Source of the DNA: Pelagibacteraceae bacterium AG-337-G04
GTDB taxonomy: Bacteria > Pseudomonadota > Alphaproteobacteria > Pelagibacterales > Pelagibacteraceae
Direction: 5' to 3'
DNA length: 64,000 nucleotides
NCBI GenBank assembly: GCA_003282205.1
Contig: QBZW01000007.1
Location: 1 to 64,000, forward strand
Position 1 is the stretch's first letter. Every line of letters starts with the position of its first letter. A program made the translations under genes and the position numbers. This document shows, in pieces, positions 44,977-53,319 of this stretch. Below the pieces are notes generated by a model. That model was not told where the DNA came from. It saw only the letters and a program-made list of their open reading frames with translations, and made no database searches.

Positions 44977-45423
44977 ATGACAAGTAAGGATCTATCAATC
45001 TTTAACTCACTAAGACCATTTTCTATTGGTTTCGACGATATGTTTGACCAATTTGAAAGTATGCTTGGTAATGGTGGTATGACAATGCAATCAAATTATC
45101 CACCATACAACATTAGAAAAACCGGTAATGACAATTATTCAATTGAGGTTGCGTTAGCTGGCTTTAATAAAAAAGATGTCGAGGTTGAGTTCGAAGATAA
45201 TATACTAACAGTTAGAACTAAACAGCTTAATAAGTCTGAAGATCAAAATGTAGACGGTGAAATAATTCACAAAGGAATTTCACAAAGACAATTTGCAAGA
45301 TCTTTTACTATTGCAGATGATGTAAAAGTAAATGAAGCTGAACTTAAGGATGGACTTTTGACAATTGCTTGTGAAAGGATTTTACCAGATCATAAGAAAA
45401 AAAGACTTATTGATATTAAGTAA
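44977..45423 (+). CDS. Small heat-shock protein Hsp20 (IbpA-like)
   Basis: This ATP-independent holdase of 148 residues has the N-terminal FNSLRPFSIGFDDMFDQFES motif typical of class A proteobacterial sHSPs. The alpha-crystallin domain spans about 35-125, with YSIEVALAGFNKKDVEVEFE, and FARSFTIADDVKVNEAELKDG with A-x-L-x-x-G-L. The C-terminal I-x-I-like anchor is weak (IDIK). An RpoH-like promoter and a strong AAGGAG precede it. A UUCG-capped hairpin follows its stop. Confidence 0.96.
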   Translation: MTSKDLSIFNSLRPFSIGFDDMFDQFESMLGNGGMTMQSNYPPYNIRKTGNDNYSIEVALAGFNKKDVEVEFEDNILTVRTKQLNKSEDQNVDGEIIHKGISQRQFARSFTIADDVKVNEAELKDGLLTIACERILPDHKKKRLIDIK

Positions 45424-45438
45424 TAAATTTTAACCTTG

Positions 45439-45463
45439 CTTGTGGGGTTCGCCCCACAAGTTT
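45439..45463. terminator. Hairpin terminator between hsp20 and convergent lipoprotein gene
   Basis: Perfect 9-bp stem CTTGTGGGG (45439-45447), TTCG tetraloop, CCCCACAAG (45452-45460), then TTT. It starts 15 bp after the hsp20 stop and overlaps nothing but the end of the convergent gene. The weak T tract makes its efficiency uncertain; it may serve both directions. Confidence 0.75.
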
Positions 45464-45764
45464 AAAAACATCCACTAGAACTAAAAGATACAATTGTTCC
45501 ACTAACATTAACTTCAAATCTTCGCTCACATGGAACACCATACTTTTTAGTTTTGTAAATTAAAACTTCATTTCCTATTTCATTTATTATGTCTTCACTT
45601 GGAGACCCTAATTCTAACTTCATTTTGTTAACATCCCCACCAACATATAAACCATATTTTTTATTCTCCTTTTCTACAACCTCGTTAGTTTTATTTTGAA
45701 TAGTTTGACAGCCTACAGTTAAAAAAAGGATTGATATTAACATGATAACAAATTTAATTTTCAT
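45462..45764 (-). CDS. Small lipoprotein, possible BamE/SmpA-like fold
   Basis: This 100-residue lipoprotein has a signal peptide (about 1-18) and lipobox LTVGC. After an N-terminal Lys/Glu-rich linker, the segment GGDVNKMKLELGSPSEDI, then V-L-I-Y-K-T-K-K-Y-G, C-E-R-R-F-E-V, and F-S-S-S-G-C looks like the alpha-beta layout of the SmpA/OmlA (BamE) family. Two Cys in the mature part (C-E-R-R and S-G-C-F) may form a disulfide. The BamE relation is a guess from pattern. It converges with hsp20. Confidence 0.65.
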   Translation of the reverse strand: MKIKFVIMLISILFLTVGCQTIQNKTNEVVEKENKKYGLYVGGDVNKMKLELGSPSEDIINEIGNEVLIYKTKKYGVPCERRFEVNVSGTIVSFSSSGCF

Positions 45765-45902
45765 GATTATTTATAATACTGAAATGTGACAAAAGATTAA
45801 CTTAAAAGTTGAAAAAAAAATAAGTTTTCTATCAAAATTTGTTAAATATAATGTATTTATATTACTTAATTCTTTATTTTTATTACTATCAAACTGATTC
45901 TC

Positions 45903-47402
45903 ATGAATACAAAACTCAAAGTATCAGAAATTTCAAAAATTTATCCAGGATGCATTGCAAATGATAAAGTATCATTAGAATTTGAAAGCGGGAAAATATA
46001 CGCTTTATTGGGAGAAAATGGTGCTGGCAAGTCTACGCTAGTTAAGATCCTATCAGGAGTTGTAAAACCTGATGAAGGTAAAGTTTTTTTAAACAACAAA
46101 AGTATTAAACTAAATTCTCCTTTAGATGCCAAAAAAAATAATATTGGAATGGTTTTTCAACATTTCAATCTTTTTGAGACTTTATCTGTCTTTGAAAATT
46201 TAAGTATCGATAGCAACAAAACAAATGAAGATCTAAGAGTTTTGGTCAACGATATATTAAAAAAATACAATTTTAAAATTGATCTAGATATTCCGGTTCT
46301 AAATTTATCTGCTGGTCAAAAACAAAAGGTAGAAATTATAAGGTGTTTAATTAGAAATCCAAAAGTATTGATTATGGATGAACCAACATCAGTTTTAACT
46401 GAACAAGAAACTGATGATTTGTTTATTTCTTTAAAACAATTTTCTAATGAGGGAATTTTAATTATATATATTACTCATAAATTAAAAGAAGTATTGTCCC
46501 TTTGTGATGAGGTAGCTGTAATGAGAAAGGGTAAAGTAGTTTCGGTTAGTAATACAATTGATGAAAAAATTGAAAGTTTAGCAAATAAAATGGTTGGCGA
46601 AAGCTTAAATACTATCAAAAAAAAAATTAATAATTTTAAAGATAGTGAGGAGATTTTAAAAATCTCAAACTTAAATTTTGAAAGTGACGATCCATATGAA
46701 ACAAACTTAATTGATTTAAACTTTTCTCTAAAAAAAGGAGAATGTTTAGGAATAGCTGGAATTTCAGGAAATGGGCAGAGTGAACTATTTCAAATACTGA
46801 GTGGAGAAATAATTACTGAAGATACTTCTATAATGTTTAGAAATAAAGAGATAAGTAAATTAAATCCAAGAGAGAGAAGAGATTACCTAATGGCTTTTTC
46901 ACCTGAAGATCGTATCTCTCAGGCTGCAGTTCCTGAGTTAAAGATATATGAAAATGTTGCATTAAACAATTTTAAGTCATCAAACTTTTTTGAAAAAGGT
47001 TTAGTAAATGAAAAAAAAATAAAAGATCACACACAGAAGATACTTTCTAATTTTTCAGTAAACACAGATAACGTTGAATTAAAAAGCCAATTTTTATCTG
47101 GTGGAAATCTTCAAAAATTAATTATTGGAAGAGAATTAATTACTTCTCCTGAACTGTTAGTTTGTTTTAACCCTACATGGGGTCTTGATGTTGGGGCAAT
47201 CAATTACATTCATGAAAATTTAATAAATATCAATCAACAAGGAAAATCTTCTATATTGATTTCTACAGATAACGATGAGCTTTTAAAATTGAGTGACAGA
47301 GTTTGTGTGATTTATAAAGGTAAATTGTCTAAAATAATGAACGCAGAGAATGTAACTCCTGAAAAATTAGGAATTCTAATGGGTGGAGGTTCAATTGATT
47401 AA
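45903..47402 (+). CDS. BMP-type ABC importer, duplicated ATP-binding protein
   Basis: This 499-residue ATPase has two nucleotide-binding domains. The first has Walker A GENGAGKSTLVKIL, LSAGQKQKVEIIRC and LIMDEPTSVLT. The second has a degenerate Walker A (GISGNGQSEL) and Walker B (LLVCFNPTWGLDVGA), normal for the RbsA/YufO-like family. With the two permeases and BMP-type binding protein downstream it forms a complete importer of the nucleoside-like class. It overlaps the first permease gene by about 20 bp. Substrate is inferred from family and context. Confidence 0.9.
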   Translation: MNTKLKVSEISKIYPGCIANDKVSLEFESGKIYALLGENGAGKSTLVKILSGVVKPDEGKVFLNNKSIKLNSPLDAKKNNIGMVFQHFNLFETLSVFENLSIDSNKTNEDLRVLVNDILKKYNFKIDLDIPVLNLSAGQKQKVEIIRCLIRNPKVLIMDEPTSVLTEQETDDLFISLKQFSNEGILIIYITHKLKEVLSLCDEVAVMRKGKVVSVSNTIDEKIESLANKMVGESLNTIKKKINNFKDSEEILKISNLNFESDDPYETNLIDLNFSLKKGECLGIAGISGNGQSELFQILSGEIITEDTSIMFRNKEISKLNPRERRDYLMAFSPEDRISQAAVPELKIYENVALNNFKSSNFFEKGLVNEKKIKDHTQKILSNFSVNTDNVELKSQFLSGGNLQKLIIGRELITSPELLVCFNPTWGLDVGAINYIHENLININQQGKSSILISTDNDELLKLSDRVCVIYKGKLSKIMNAENVTPEKLGILMGGGSID

Positions 47403-48468
47403 AATTGAAAAACGTAATGATGTATCCCGTTCAATTTACCTTTTAACACCAATTTTAGCTATCTTTCTTACATTGTTTGGAGGCGGAATTATATTTTTTG
47501 CATTGGGATTTAATCCAATAGAAGCTTTAAAATTTTTTTTTATCACTCCTATTTCTGACTTATACGGATTAAGTGAACTTTTATTAAAGGCTACACCACT
47601 TTGTTTAATAGCTATTGGTTTATCCTTTTGTTTTAAAAGTAATAATTGGAACATTGGAGCAGAAGGACAGTTAATTTTTGGTGGAATAGTTGGTGGAGGA
47701 GTTGCTTTATTATTCTATAATCACGATGGATTTTATGTTTTACCAATAATTATTGTATCTGGTGCAGTTGGTGGAATGGTATTTGCAATGATACCCGCTA
47801 TTTTAAAAACTTTTTTTAATACTAATGAAATTTTAGTGAGCTTAATGTTAGTTTATGTTGCTAAATTATTATTAGATTATTTAGTGGTTGGACCTTGGAG
47901 TAATCCTGAAGGTTTTAATTTTCCTGAAACAAGACAATTTAGTGCGTCTGCTAGAATGCCAATTTTGTTTGATGGTCTAAGAATTCACGCTGGAATATTT
48001 ATTACTCTTGTAACTGTATTCTTAAGCTGGATTATTTTATACAAAACATATTTAGGATTTCAGATTAAAGTATCAGGTTTGAGTTTGAAAACAGCTAATT
48101 ATGCAGGATATAAAGGGAAAATAATGATCATAATTGTTTTTATGATTAGCGGGGCATGTGCAGGAATTGCAGGTGTTGGTGAAATTACTGGACCCATAGG
48201 TCAACTTCATAGGAATATTTCACCTGATTATGGTTTCACAGCTATAATTGTTGCTTTTTTAGGAAGACTAAATCCAGTTGGAATTATATTCGCATCATTA
48301 ATTGTTGCACTAACTTATTTAGGAGCAGAGACAGCTCAGATATTTTTACAAATACCAAAATATACAGGTCAAGTTTTTCAAGGAATGATTTTATTTTTTC
48401 TTCTTGCATCTGACTATTTACTATTTTTTAAAATTAAATTTTTAGGATTAAAAAAAAATGATATTTGA
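47383..48468 (+). CDS. BMP-type ABC importer permease 1
   Basis: This 361-residue permease has about eight to ten helices and the BPD_transp_2 (YufP-like) pattern: SNNWNIGAEGQLIFGGIVGG and GVGEITGPIGQLHRNISPDYGFTAI in two parts, with GEITGPIGQLHRN diagnostic. The start is taken as GTG 47383; TTG at 47395 would give less overlap with the ATPase gene. It overlaps the second permease by 11 bp. Confidence 0.9.
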   Translation: MEVQLIKIEKRNDVSRSIYLLTPILAIFLTLFGGGIIFFALGFNPIEALKFFFITPISDLYGLSELLLKATPLCLIAIGLSFCFKSNNWNIGAEGQLIFGGIVGGGVALLFYNHDGFYVLPIIIVSGAVGGMVFAMIPAILKTFFNTNEILVSLMLVYVAKLLLDYLVVGPWSNPEGFNFPETRQFSASARMPILFDGLRIHAGIFITLVTVFLSWIILYKTYLGFQIKVSGLSLKTANYAGYKGKIMIIIVFMISGACAGIAGVGEITGPIGQLHRNISPDYGFTAIIVAFLGRLNPVGIIFASLIVALTYLGAETAQIFLQIPKYTGQVFQGMILFFLLASDYLLFFKIKFLGLKKNDI

Positions 48469-49390
48469 TTTAAATTTTTTTGGCATGTTAATTGGAGCAA
48501 TAATGGCATCCTCAGTACCATTAATACTGGCAGCATCAGGCGAACTAATAACTGAGAGATCTGGTGTTTTAAATCTTGGTGTAGAAGGAATGATGATTGT
48601 AGGAGCTATCTCTGGTTTTGCTTTAATGGTTTTAACTGATAATCTTTTTTTAGCGGTAATTGGATCAATGTTATCTGGTTTAATCATCTCATCAATATTT
48701 GGTTTTCTCACTCAGACTCTCTTTACAAACCATGTTGCTTCTGGATTGGCATTAACTATTTTTGGAATTGGTATATCTGCGATGATTGGAAAGAATTTTG
48801 TAGGTATTCCTGGTAAAGATTTCCCATTATTACTTGTAAATTTGAGAGAAAGCATACCTTTTTTAGGGCCGATTTTGTTTGGGCACTCAATAATTCTTTA
48901 TGTTGCATTTGCTTTGCCTTTTGCGACCAATTATTTTTTAAAAAAAACGAAATTAGGTTTGATAGTAAGAGCCGTTGGTGATTCGCCAGTTTCAGCTTCA
49001 AATCAAGGAATTAATGTTGCATTAGTAAGATATAGTTGCATTCTTTATGGCGGAGCCATGTGCGGTTTAGCTGGAGCCTATCTGTCTCTTATTTATACTC
49101 CACAATGGATCGAAAATATGACAGCTGGCAGAGGTTGGATAGCTTTAGCTTTAGTAGTTTTTGCAACCTGGAGTCCACTAAAAGTTTTAGCTGGAGCAAT
49201 AATATTCGGTGGAGTAACAATTATGCAGTTACATTTGCAAGCAATAGGATTGAGAATTCCTGTTCAATTATTAAGTGCATTACCCTATATTATGACAATT
49301 ATAGTTTTAGTTGTAATTTCACGTGACAGTAGAAAAATTAAACTTAATACTCCAACCTCGCTAGGACAAATCTTCTATAAGGAAAAGTAA
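48458..49390 (+). CDS. BMP-type ABC importer permease 2
   Basis: This 310-residue permease pairs with the preceding one (YufQ-like). Its N-terminus, SVPLILAASGELITERSG, and VLNLGVEGMMIVGA are family-diagnostic, and GGAMCGLAGAYLSLIYTPQW is in the second half. About nine helices are expected. The substrate-binding protein gene follows after 84 bp. The order ATPase-permease-permease-binding protein differs from that of bmp/yuf loci, where the binding protein is first. Confidence 0.92.
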   Translation: MIFDLNFFGMLIGAIMASSVPLILAASGELITERSGVLNLGVEGMMIVGAISGFALMVLTDNLFLAVIGSMLSGLIISSIFGFLTQTLFTNHVASGLALTIFGIGISAMIGKNFVGIPGKDFPLLLVNLRESIPFLGPILFGHSIILYVAFALPFATNYFLKKTKLGLIVRAVGDSPVSASNQGINVALVRYSCILYGGAMCGLAGAYLSLIYTPQWIENMTAGRGWIALALVVFATWSPLKVLAGAIIFGGVTIMQLHLQAIGLRIPVQLLSALPYIMTIIVLVVISRDSRKIKLNTPTSLGQIFYKEK

Positions 49391-49474
49391 TGTTAGCTAT
49401 TCCAAAATAAATATTTTTTTTTCAAAAATTATGATTAGTTTAGAAATCACAAATAAAATTTAAAGGGGAAATAA

Positions 49475-50539
49475 ATGTATAAACTTTTTATGAAATATTT
49501 AATTTCTGTATTATTTTTGCTTGGTTTAAGTATTAGTGCGAATGCAGAATTTAAAGTTGGTTTTGTTTACGTAGGTCCTGTAACAGATCACGGATGGACT
49601 TACCAACATGATGAAGGAAGAAAAGCAGTTGAGGCTGCAGGCATAAAAGCTACATATGTAGAAAGTGTCCAATATGGAGCAGATTCTGAGAGAGTAATTA
49701 GACAGCTGGCTCAATCAGGACATGATTTGATTTTTACAACAAGTTTTGGATATATGGATCCAACAAATAATGTTGCTAAAGATTTTCCAAACGTAAAATT
49801 TGAACACGCCACTGGATATAAAATGGATCACCCAAATGTATCGGTTTATTCTGCAAGATTTTATCAAGGGAGAACTCTTTTAGGTCATATTGCAGGAAAA
49901 ATGACAAAAACAAATACTATTGGATATATTGCCTCTTTTCCAATTCCAGAAGTAATAAGAGGAATTAATGCTATGACGCTAGCTGCGCAAAAGGTTAATC
50001 CAGACATCAAAACAAAAATAATTTGGGTTTTTAGTTGGTATGACCCAGGGAAAGAAGCTGAGGCAGCTCAAGCTTTAATTGATCAAGGTGCTGATATTAT
50101 TATGCAACATACGGATAGCACTGCAGCGGTTCAAGTGGCTGAAAAAGCAGGAGTTTGGTCTTTTGGTCAAGCTAGTGATATGCAGAAATTCGCTCCAAAA
50201 TCTATACTAACGTCAATAATTGATGATTGGGCACCTTACTATGTTGAACGGTCTATCGCGGCCAGAGACGGAACTTGGAGCCAACAAAATACTTGGCATG
50301 GATTAAAAGAGGGTATGGTTGCAATGGCACCATATAACCCAGCTATGGGAAGTGATTTAGTTAAGGAAGTAGAACAGCTTCAAAAAGACTTAGCATCTGG
50401 AAAAGCAAATTCTTTTACTGGTCCAATTTATGATCAAAAAGGAAATCTGCTTGTTGCTGAAGGTTCAGTTGCAGACGATGGTTTATTAGGTGGCATGAAA
50501 GTTTATGTTAAAGGAGTTGAAGGAGATGTTCCACAGTAA
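49475..50539 (+). CDS. BMP family ABC substrate-binding protein
   Basis: This 354-residue periplasmic protein has a signal peptide (about 1-24, ending ANAEF) and no lipobox Cys, so it is soluble rather than lipid-anchored. The type I fold has KVGFVYVGPVTDHGWTYQHDEG, YVESVQYGADSERVI and IIMQHTDSTAAVQVAEK, all BMP/Med-like. Known BMP proteins bind purine nucleosides, which fits the phosphoribosyltransferase gene downstream. A strong AAAGGGG SD precedes the ATG, suggesting high expression. A terminator follows. Confidence 0.93.
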   Translation: MYKLFMKYLISVLFLLGLSISANAEFKVGFVYVGPVTDHGWTYQHDEGRKAVEAAGIKATYVESVQYGADSERVIRQLAQSGHDLIFTTSFGYMDPTNNVAKDFPNVKFEHATGYKMDHPNVSVYSARFYQGRTLLGHIAGKMTKTNTIGYIASFPIPEVIRGINAMTLAAQKVNPDIKTKIIWVFSWYDPGKEAEAAQALIDQGADIIMQHTDSTAAVQVAEKAGVWSFGQASDMQKFAPKSILTSIIDDWAPYYVERSIAARDGTWSQQNTWHGLKEGMVAMAPYNPAMGSDLVKEVEQLQKDLASGKANSFTGPIYDQKGNLLVAEGSVADDGLLGGMKVYVKGVEGDVPQ

Positions 50540-50565
50540 TAAACTTTAAAAAAAAATTAAAATTA

Positions 50566-50592
50566 AAGGCCAGCTTAGTCTGGCCTTTTTTT
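50566..50592 (+). terminator. Terminator of the BMP ABC operon
   Basis: Stem AAGGCCAG (50566-50573), loop CTTAGT, CTGGCCTT (50580-50587), followed by a T run. It begins 27 bp after the binding-protein stop and also reaches the 3' end of the convergent phosphoribosyltransferase. Confidence 0.9.
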
Positions 50593-51115
50593 ATTTTGAA
50601 TACTTTTTTTTCAAACCATCTATATCAATTTCATCATAATACTCTGATGGTTGAACAATCCATGGATCATTATCTAATAAAATTGGACAGAAATCAGGTG
50701 TAAAAGTGGAGGATTTTTTTTTCCAAAGACATGCTGTTTTAATTTCACTTATGTGGTTCTTAACAGGTTCATATTCTTTAAGCCACTCAATACTTTTATT
50801 TAAGGTTAGTCCTGTATCTGAAAGATCATCTACTAACAATACATTTTTAAAATCTTCGTTAGTTGCAATTGCACTTATATCTCTTGCAAAAATAAGCTCC
50901 CCTTGTTTATCTTGTACCGTATCACCAGAGTAACTTTGAATTACAACATAAGCGGTAGGTAGTTTAAAAATTCTAGATAAAATATCTATAATTGGAGCTG
51001 CACCTCTCATGATACCAACTAATACTGTTGGCTTGTATTTTTTTTCAATTTCTAAAGCAAGTTTTTCGACTACTTTTTTATATTCTTCATAAGTAATTAT
51101 TAATTTGTCAGCCAT
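50591..51115 (-). CDS. Purine-type phosphoribosyltransferase
   Basis: This 174-residue PRTase has the PRPP-binding motif NVLLVDDLSDTGLTLNKSI, LVGIMRGAAPIIDIL for the PPi loop and PWIVQPSEYYDEID near the C-terminus. It resembles the Gpt-like xanthine/hypoxanthine enzymes. Placed 50 bp from a BMP-type importer, it probably salvages imported bases. Which purine is used cannot be read. It is convergent with the binding-protein gene and divergent from the first DUF1330 gene (43-bp gap). Confidence 0.85.
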   Translation of the reverse strand: MADKLIITYEEYKKVVEKLALEIEKKYKPTVLVGIMRGAAPIIDILSRIFKLPTAYVVIQSYSGDTVQDKQGELIFARDISAIATNEDFKNVLLVDDLSDTGLTLNKSIEWLKEYEPVKNHISEIKTACLWKKKSSTFTPDFCPILLDNDPWIVQPSEYYDEIDIDGLKKKYSK

Positions 51116-51158
51116 AAAAATTTGGTATCATAAATAAAAATATTAAAAAAGGATAAAT

Positions 51159-51461
51159 ATGAAAACTTATTGGATAAGTCTATACTTAGAAATCTCAAGC
51201 CAGGATAACTTAAAAAAATACGGAGATAAGGCTGTTCCTATAATAAAAAGTTATGGAGGGAAACCAGTAGTTAGAGGTGGAAAATTAAAGTCATTTAGTG
51301 GTCCAAACGTTGTGCGTACTGTAATATGGGAGTTTCCGACTTACTATGATGCTATGTCATGCCATGAGTCAACTGAATATAAATCTGCTTGGACTCATGC
51401 AGAGGATACAACTCAGAGAATAATGTTTATTGTTGAAGGAGTAGAACAAGAACAAATTTGA
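51159..51461 (+). CDS. DUF1330 family protein (copy 1)
   Basis: This 100-residue protein has the ferredoxin-like alpha-beta-barrel fold of DUF1330. Marks are W-I-S-L-Y-L-E-I near the start, YGGKPVVRGGKL, and TVIWEFPTYYDAMSCHESTEYK followed by A-W-T-H (given in two parts). The family is related to small dimeric stress-response or monooxygenase-like domains, but its function is unknown. A paralogue lies 42 bp downstream. Confidence 0.85.
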   Translation: MKTYWISLYLEISSQDNLKKYGDKAVPIIKSYGGKPVVRGGKLKSFSGPNVVRTVIWEFPTYYDAMSCHESTEYKSAWTHAEDTTQRIMFIVEGVEQEQI

Positions 51462-51503
51462 TAAAGTAAAAATTGATTATATAATGATAAAAAAAGGAAA
51501 ATT

Positions 51504-51791
51504 ATGAAAGGTTACATAGTTTGTGTTTGGGAAAAAATTAATAGTGAGGAGAAATTAAAGGAATATGCAATAAAAGCTAAGATTGCTGCAGATAAATACT
51601 CAGGAATATTTATAATTAGGGGTGGAAAAAATAGAACAAATGAGGGAATAAACTCTCCCAGAACAACTGTAGTTGAATTTCAAGATTACAACACAGCAAT
51701 CGAATTTTATGACTCCCCAGAATATCAGGAAGCAATAGACGTTATTAAAGGCCATGCAGTTAGACATCATCAGATAATTGAAGGCACTTAA
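51504..51791 (+). CDS. DUF1330 family protein (copy 2)
   Basis: This 95-residue paralogue of the preceding gene has the same landmarks: Y-S-G-I-F-I-I-R-G-G-K, TTVVEFQDYNTAIEFYDSPE and YQEAID. Sequence identity between the two is moderate, so the duplication is not recent. Its 3' end overlaps the convergent AlkA-like gene by 4 bp. A heterodimer is possible, since DUF1330-type domains dimerise, but this is speculative. Confidence 0.88.
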   Translation: MKGYIVCVWEKINSEEKLKEYAIKAKIAADKYSGIFIIRGGKNRTNEGINSPRTTVVEFQDYNTAIEFYDSPEYQEAIDVIKGHAVRHHQIIEGT

Positions 51792-52411
51792 TATTGTATA
51801 GGCTCATCGTCTATGGAACGCCATAAATACCAAGTAGCAACAGAGCAATATGGAGAAAATCTCTTTTTCAATCGATTTACATAGCTCATGGGAGGTAAAT
51901 AACTTTTTTTATAATTGTTTGAAATAGCTCTTAGCAAACCAATATCTTGAACGGGCCAAATGTTAGATCTGTTGTAAGTAAATAGTAATATCATCTCTGC
52001 AGACCATCTACCTATTTGTCTTAACTCGGATAAATAAAGAATTGCCTCTTCGTCTCCCATTTTTTTTATAACTTTTGGATTAAATGTTTTATCTACAAAT
52101 TTTTTTGCTAACTCTTTTATTCCTCTAACTTTTTGTCTACTTAAACCACATTTTTTCAAACGATTCGATTTAATCACATTAACTACTTTTGGATTTATCT
52201 TTCCTTTACATTCTTTTTTAAACTTTAAAAATACAGAATTTGCTGCTGCAACACTTATTTGTTGTCCTATTATACTTTTACATAGAGACAAAAAGATATC
52301 TTTTCTTGTTGTTAAAGTTTTATCTTTGTATCTAGAGATAAGTTTCTTCATTATCTTATCCTTGGAAAGAAACTTTACTGCCTTTGACCAATAAATTGGA
52401 GGTTTACTCAT
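51788..52411 (-). CDS. AlkA-like DNA-3-methyladenine glycosylase
   Basis: This HhH-GPD base-excision glycosylase has 207 residues and removes alkylated purines from DNA. SIIGQQISVAAANSVFLKF is the N-terminal family motif. The HhH hairpin is LSELRQIGRWSAEMILLF, and the catalytic Asp is in WPVQDIGLLRAI. The N-terminal extension of E. coli AlkA is missing, as in the short AlkA2/MAG types. No Fe-S Cys cluster is seen, so it is not MutY or Nth. It overlaps the EamA transporter gene by 8 bp. Confidence 0.88.
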   Translation of the reverse strand: MSKPPIYWSKAVKFLSKDKIMKKLISRYKDKTLTTRKDIFLSLCKSIIGQQISVAAANSVFLKFKKECKGKINPKVVNVIKSNRLKKCGLSRQKVRGIKELAKKFVDKTFNPKVIKKMGDEEAILYLSELRQIGRWSAEMILLFTYNRSNIWPVQDIGLLRAISNNYKKSYLPPMSYVNRLKKRFSPYCSVATWYLWRSIDDEPIQY

Positions 52412-53285
52412 TTTTAAAAATTAAGTTTGGTTTTTTCAAATAGATTTCTCTTCTAAATATAATTAATGAAGATAACACTACAAGTAATGAACCCAATAAA
52501 GTTTTATAAGTTGGTATTTCATTCCAAACAAAATAACCAAATACAATTGCAAATACTAAGCTTAAATACTTCAGTGGAGTAACCAAAGAAACTTCAGAAA
52601 GTTTGTAAGATTGTCCAAGTAATAAATTAGCAATACCTCCAAGCAAACCAATCATACACAAAAGAATAAAATCTATTAATGAAGGCATTACCCATCCAAA
52701 TGGAATTGTAAATAAACCTAACATAGATATCGATACTGAAAAATAAAAAGAAATAAGCCAAACTGGTTCAGATGTAGATAACTGCCTGATAGCAATTGCT
52801 ACATATGACATTCCTAAACAAAAAATTATTGGATAAATATAATAAAAATTTAAATTAGAAATACCTGGTTGTGTAATAATTATTACTCCAAGAAAACCAA
52901 TTAAAACTGCTAACCAACGATATTTACCAATTTTTTCTGACAAAAAATAAATGGATAATATTGTTGCAAAAATTGGTGCAGCAAATGAAATACTCACTAC
53001 CGTTGCCAAAGGTAAATTTCTTAGTGCAATAAATACTGATACTATTGCTATTAATCCTGCAGCACATCTAAAGAAATGTAATTTAGGTCGATCTGTTTTG
53101 TAAAAATTTGTGTAGTTTTCTTTTGGTATTAAAAAAAATATGGGTATTAATCCGCAAATTCCCCTAAAAAAAAGAACTTCACCAACAGGATAATTTTCAG
53201 ACCACTTAACAAGTACATCCATCATTGAAAATGCACACACAGACAGAAACATGTACAAAAAGCCCAATTGATTTCTAGATAACAT
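52404..53285 (-). CDS. EamA/DMT family transporter
   Basis: This 293-residue protein has ten transmembrane helices in two EamA repeats. The first carries MMDVLVKWSENYPVGEVLFFRG and ALRNLPLATVVSISFAAPIF in segments, typical of the DMT branch that includes S-adenosylmethionine/S-adenosylhomocysteine carriers and amino acid exporters. Direction and substrate cannot be read. It is divergent from msrA with a 34-bp gap that holds a 19-bp palindrome. Confidence 0.85.
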   Translation of the reverse strand: MLSRNQLGFLYMFLSVCAFSMMDVLVKWSENYPVGEVLFFRGICGLIPIFFLIPKENYTNFYKTDRPKLHFFRCAAGLIAIVSVFIALRNLPLATVVSISFAAPIFATILSIYFLSEKIGKYRWLAVLIGFLGVIIITQPGISNLNFYYIYPIIFCLGMSYVAIAIRQLSTSEPVWLISFYFSVSISMLGLFTIPFGWVMPSLIDFILLCMIGLLGGIANLLLGQSYKLSEVSLVTPLKYLSLVFAIVFGYFVWNEIPTYKTLLGSLLVVLSSLIIFRREIYLKKPNLIFKNE

Positions 53286-53296
53286 GAATTAGATTA

Positions 53297-53315
53297 TAAT
53301 GTTATTATAACATTA
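53297..53315. promoter_or_regulatory. Palindrome between EamA transporter and msrA
   Basis: TAATGTTA-TTA-TAACATTA is a perfect 8-bp-arm inverted repeat in the 34-bp gap between divergent start codons. Its position over both promoters or leaders suggests an operator for a dimeric repressor. In DNA this AT-rich, part of the symmetry could be chance. Confidence 0.4.
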
Positions 53316-53319
53316 ATCT

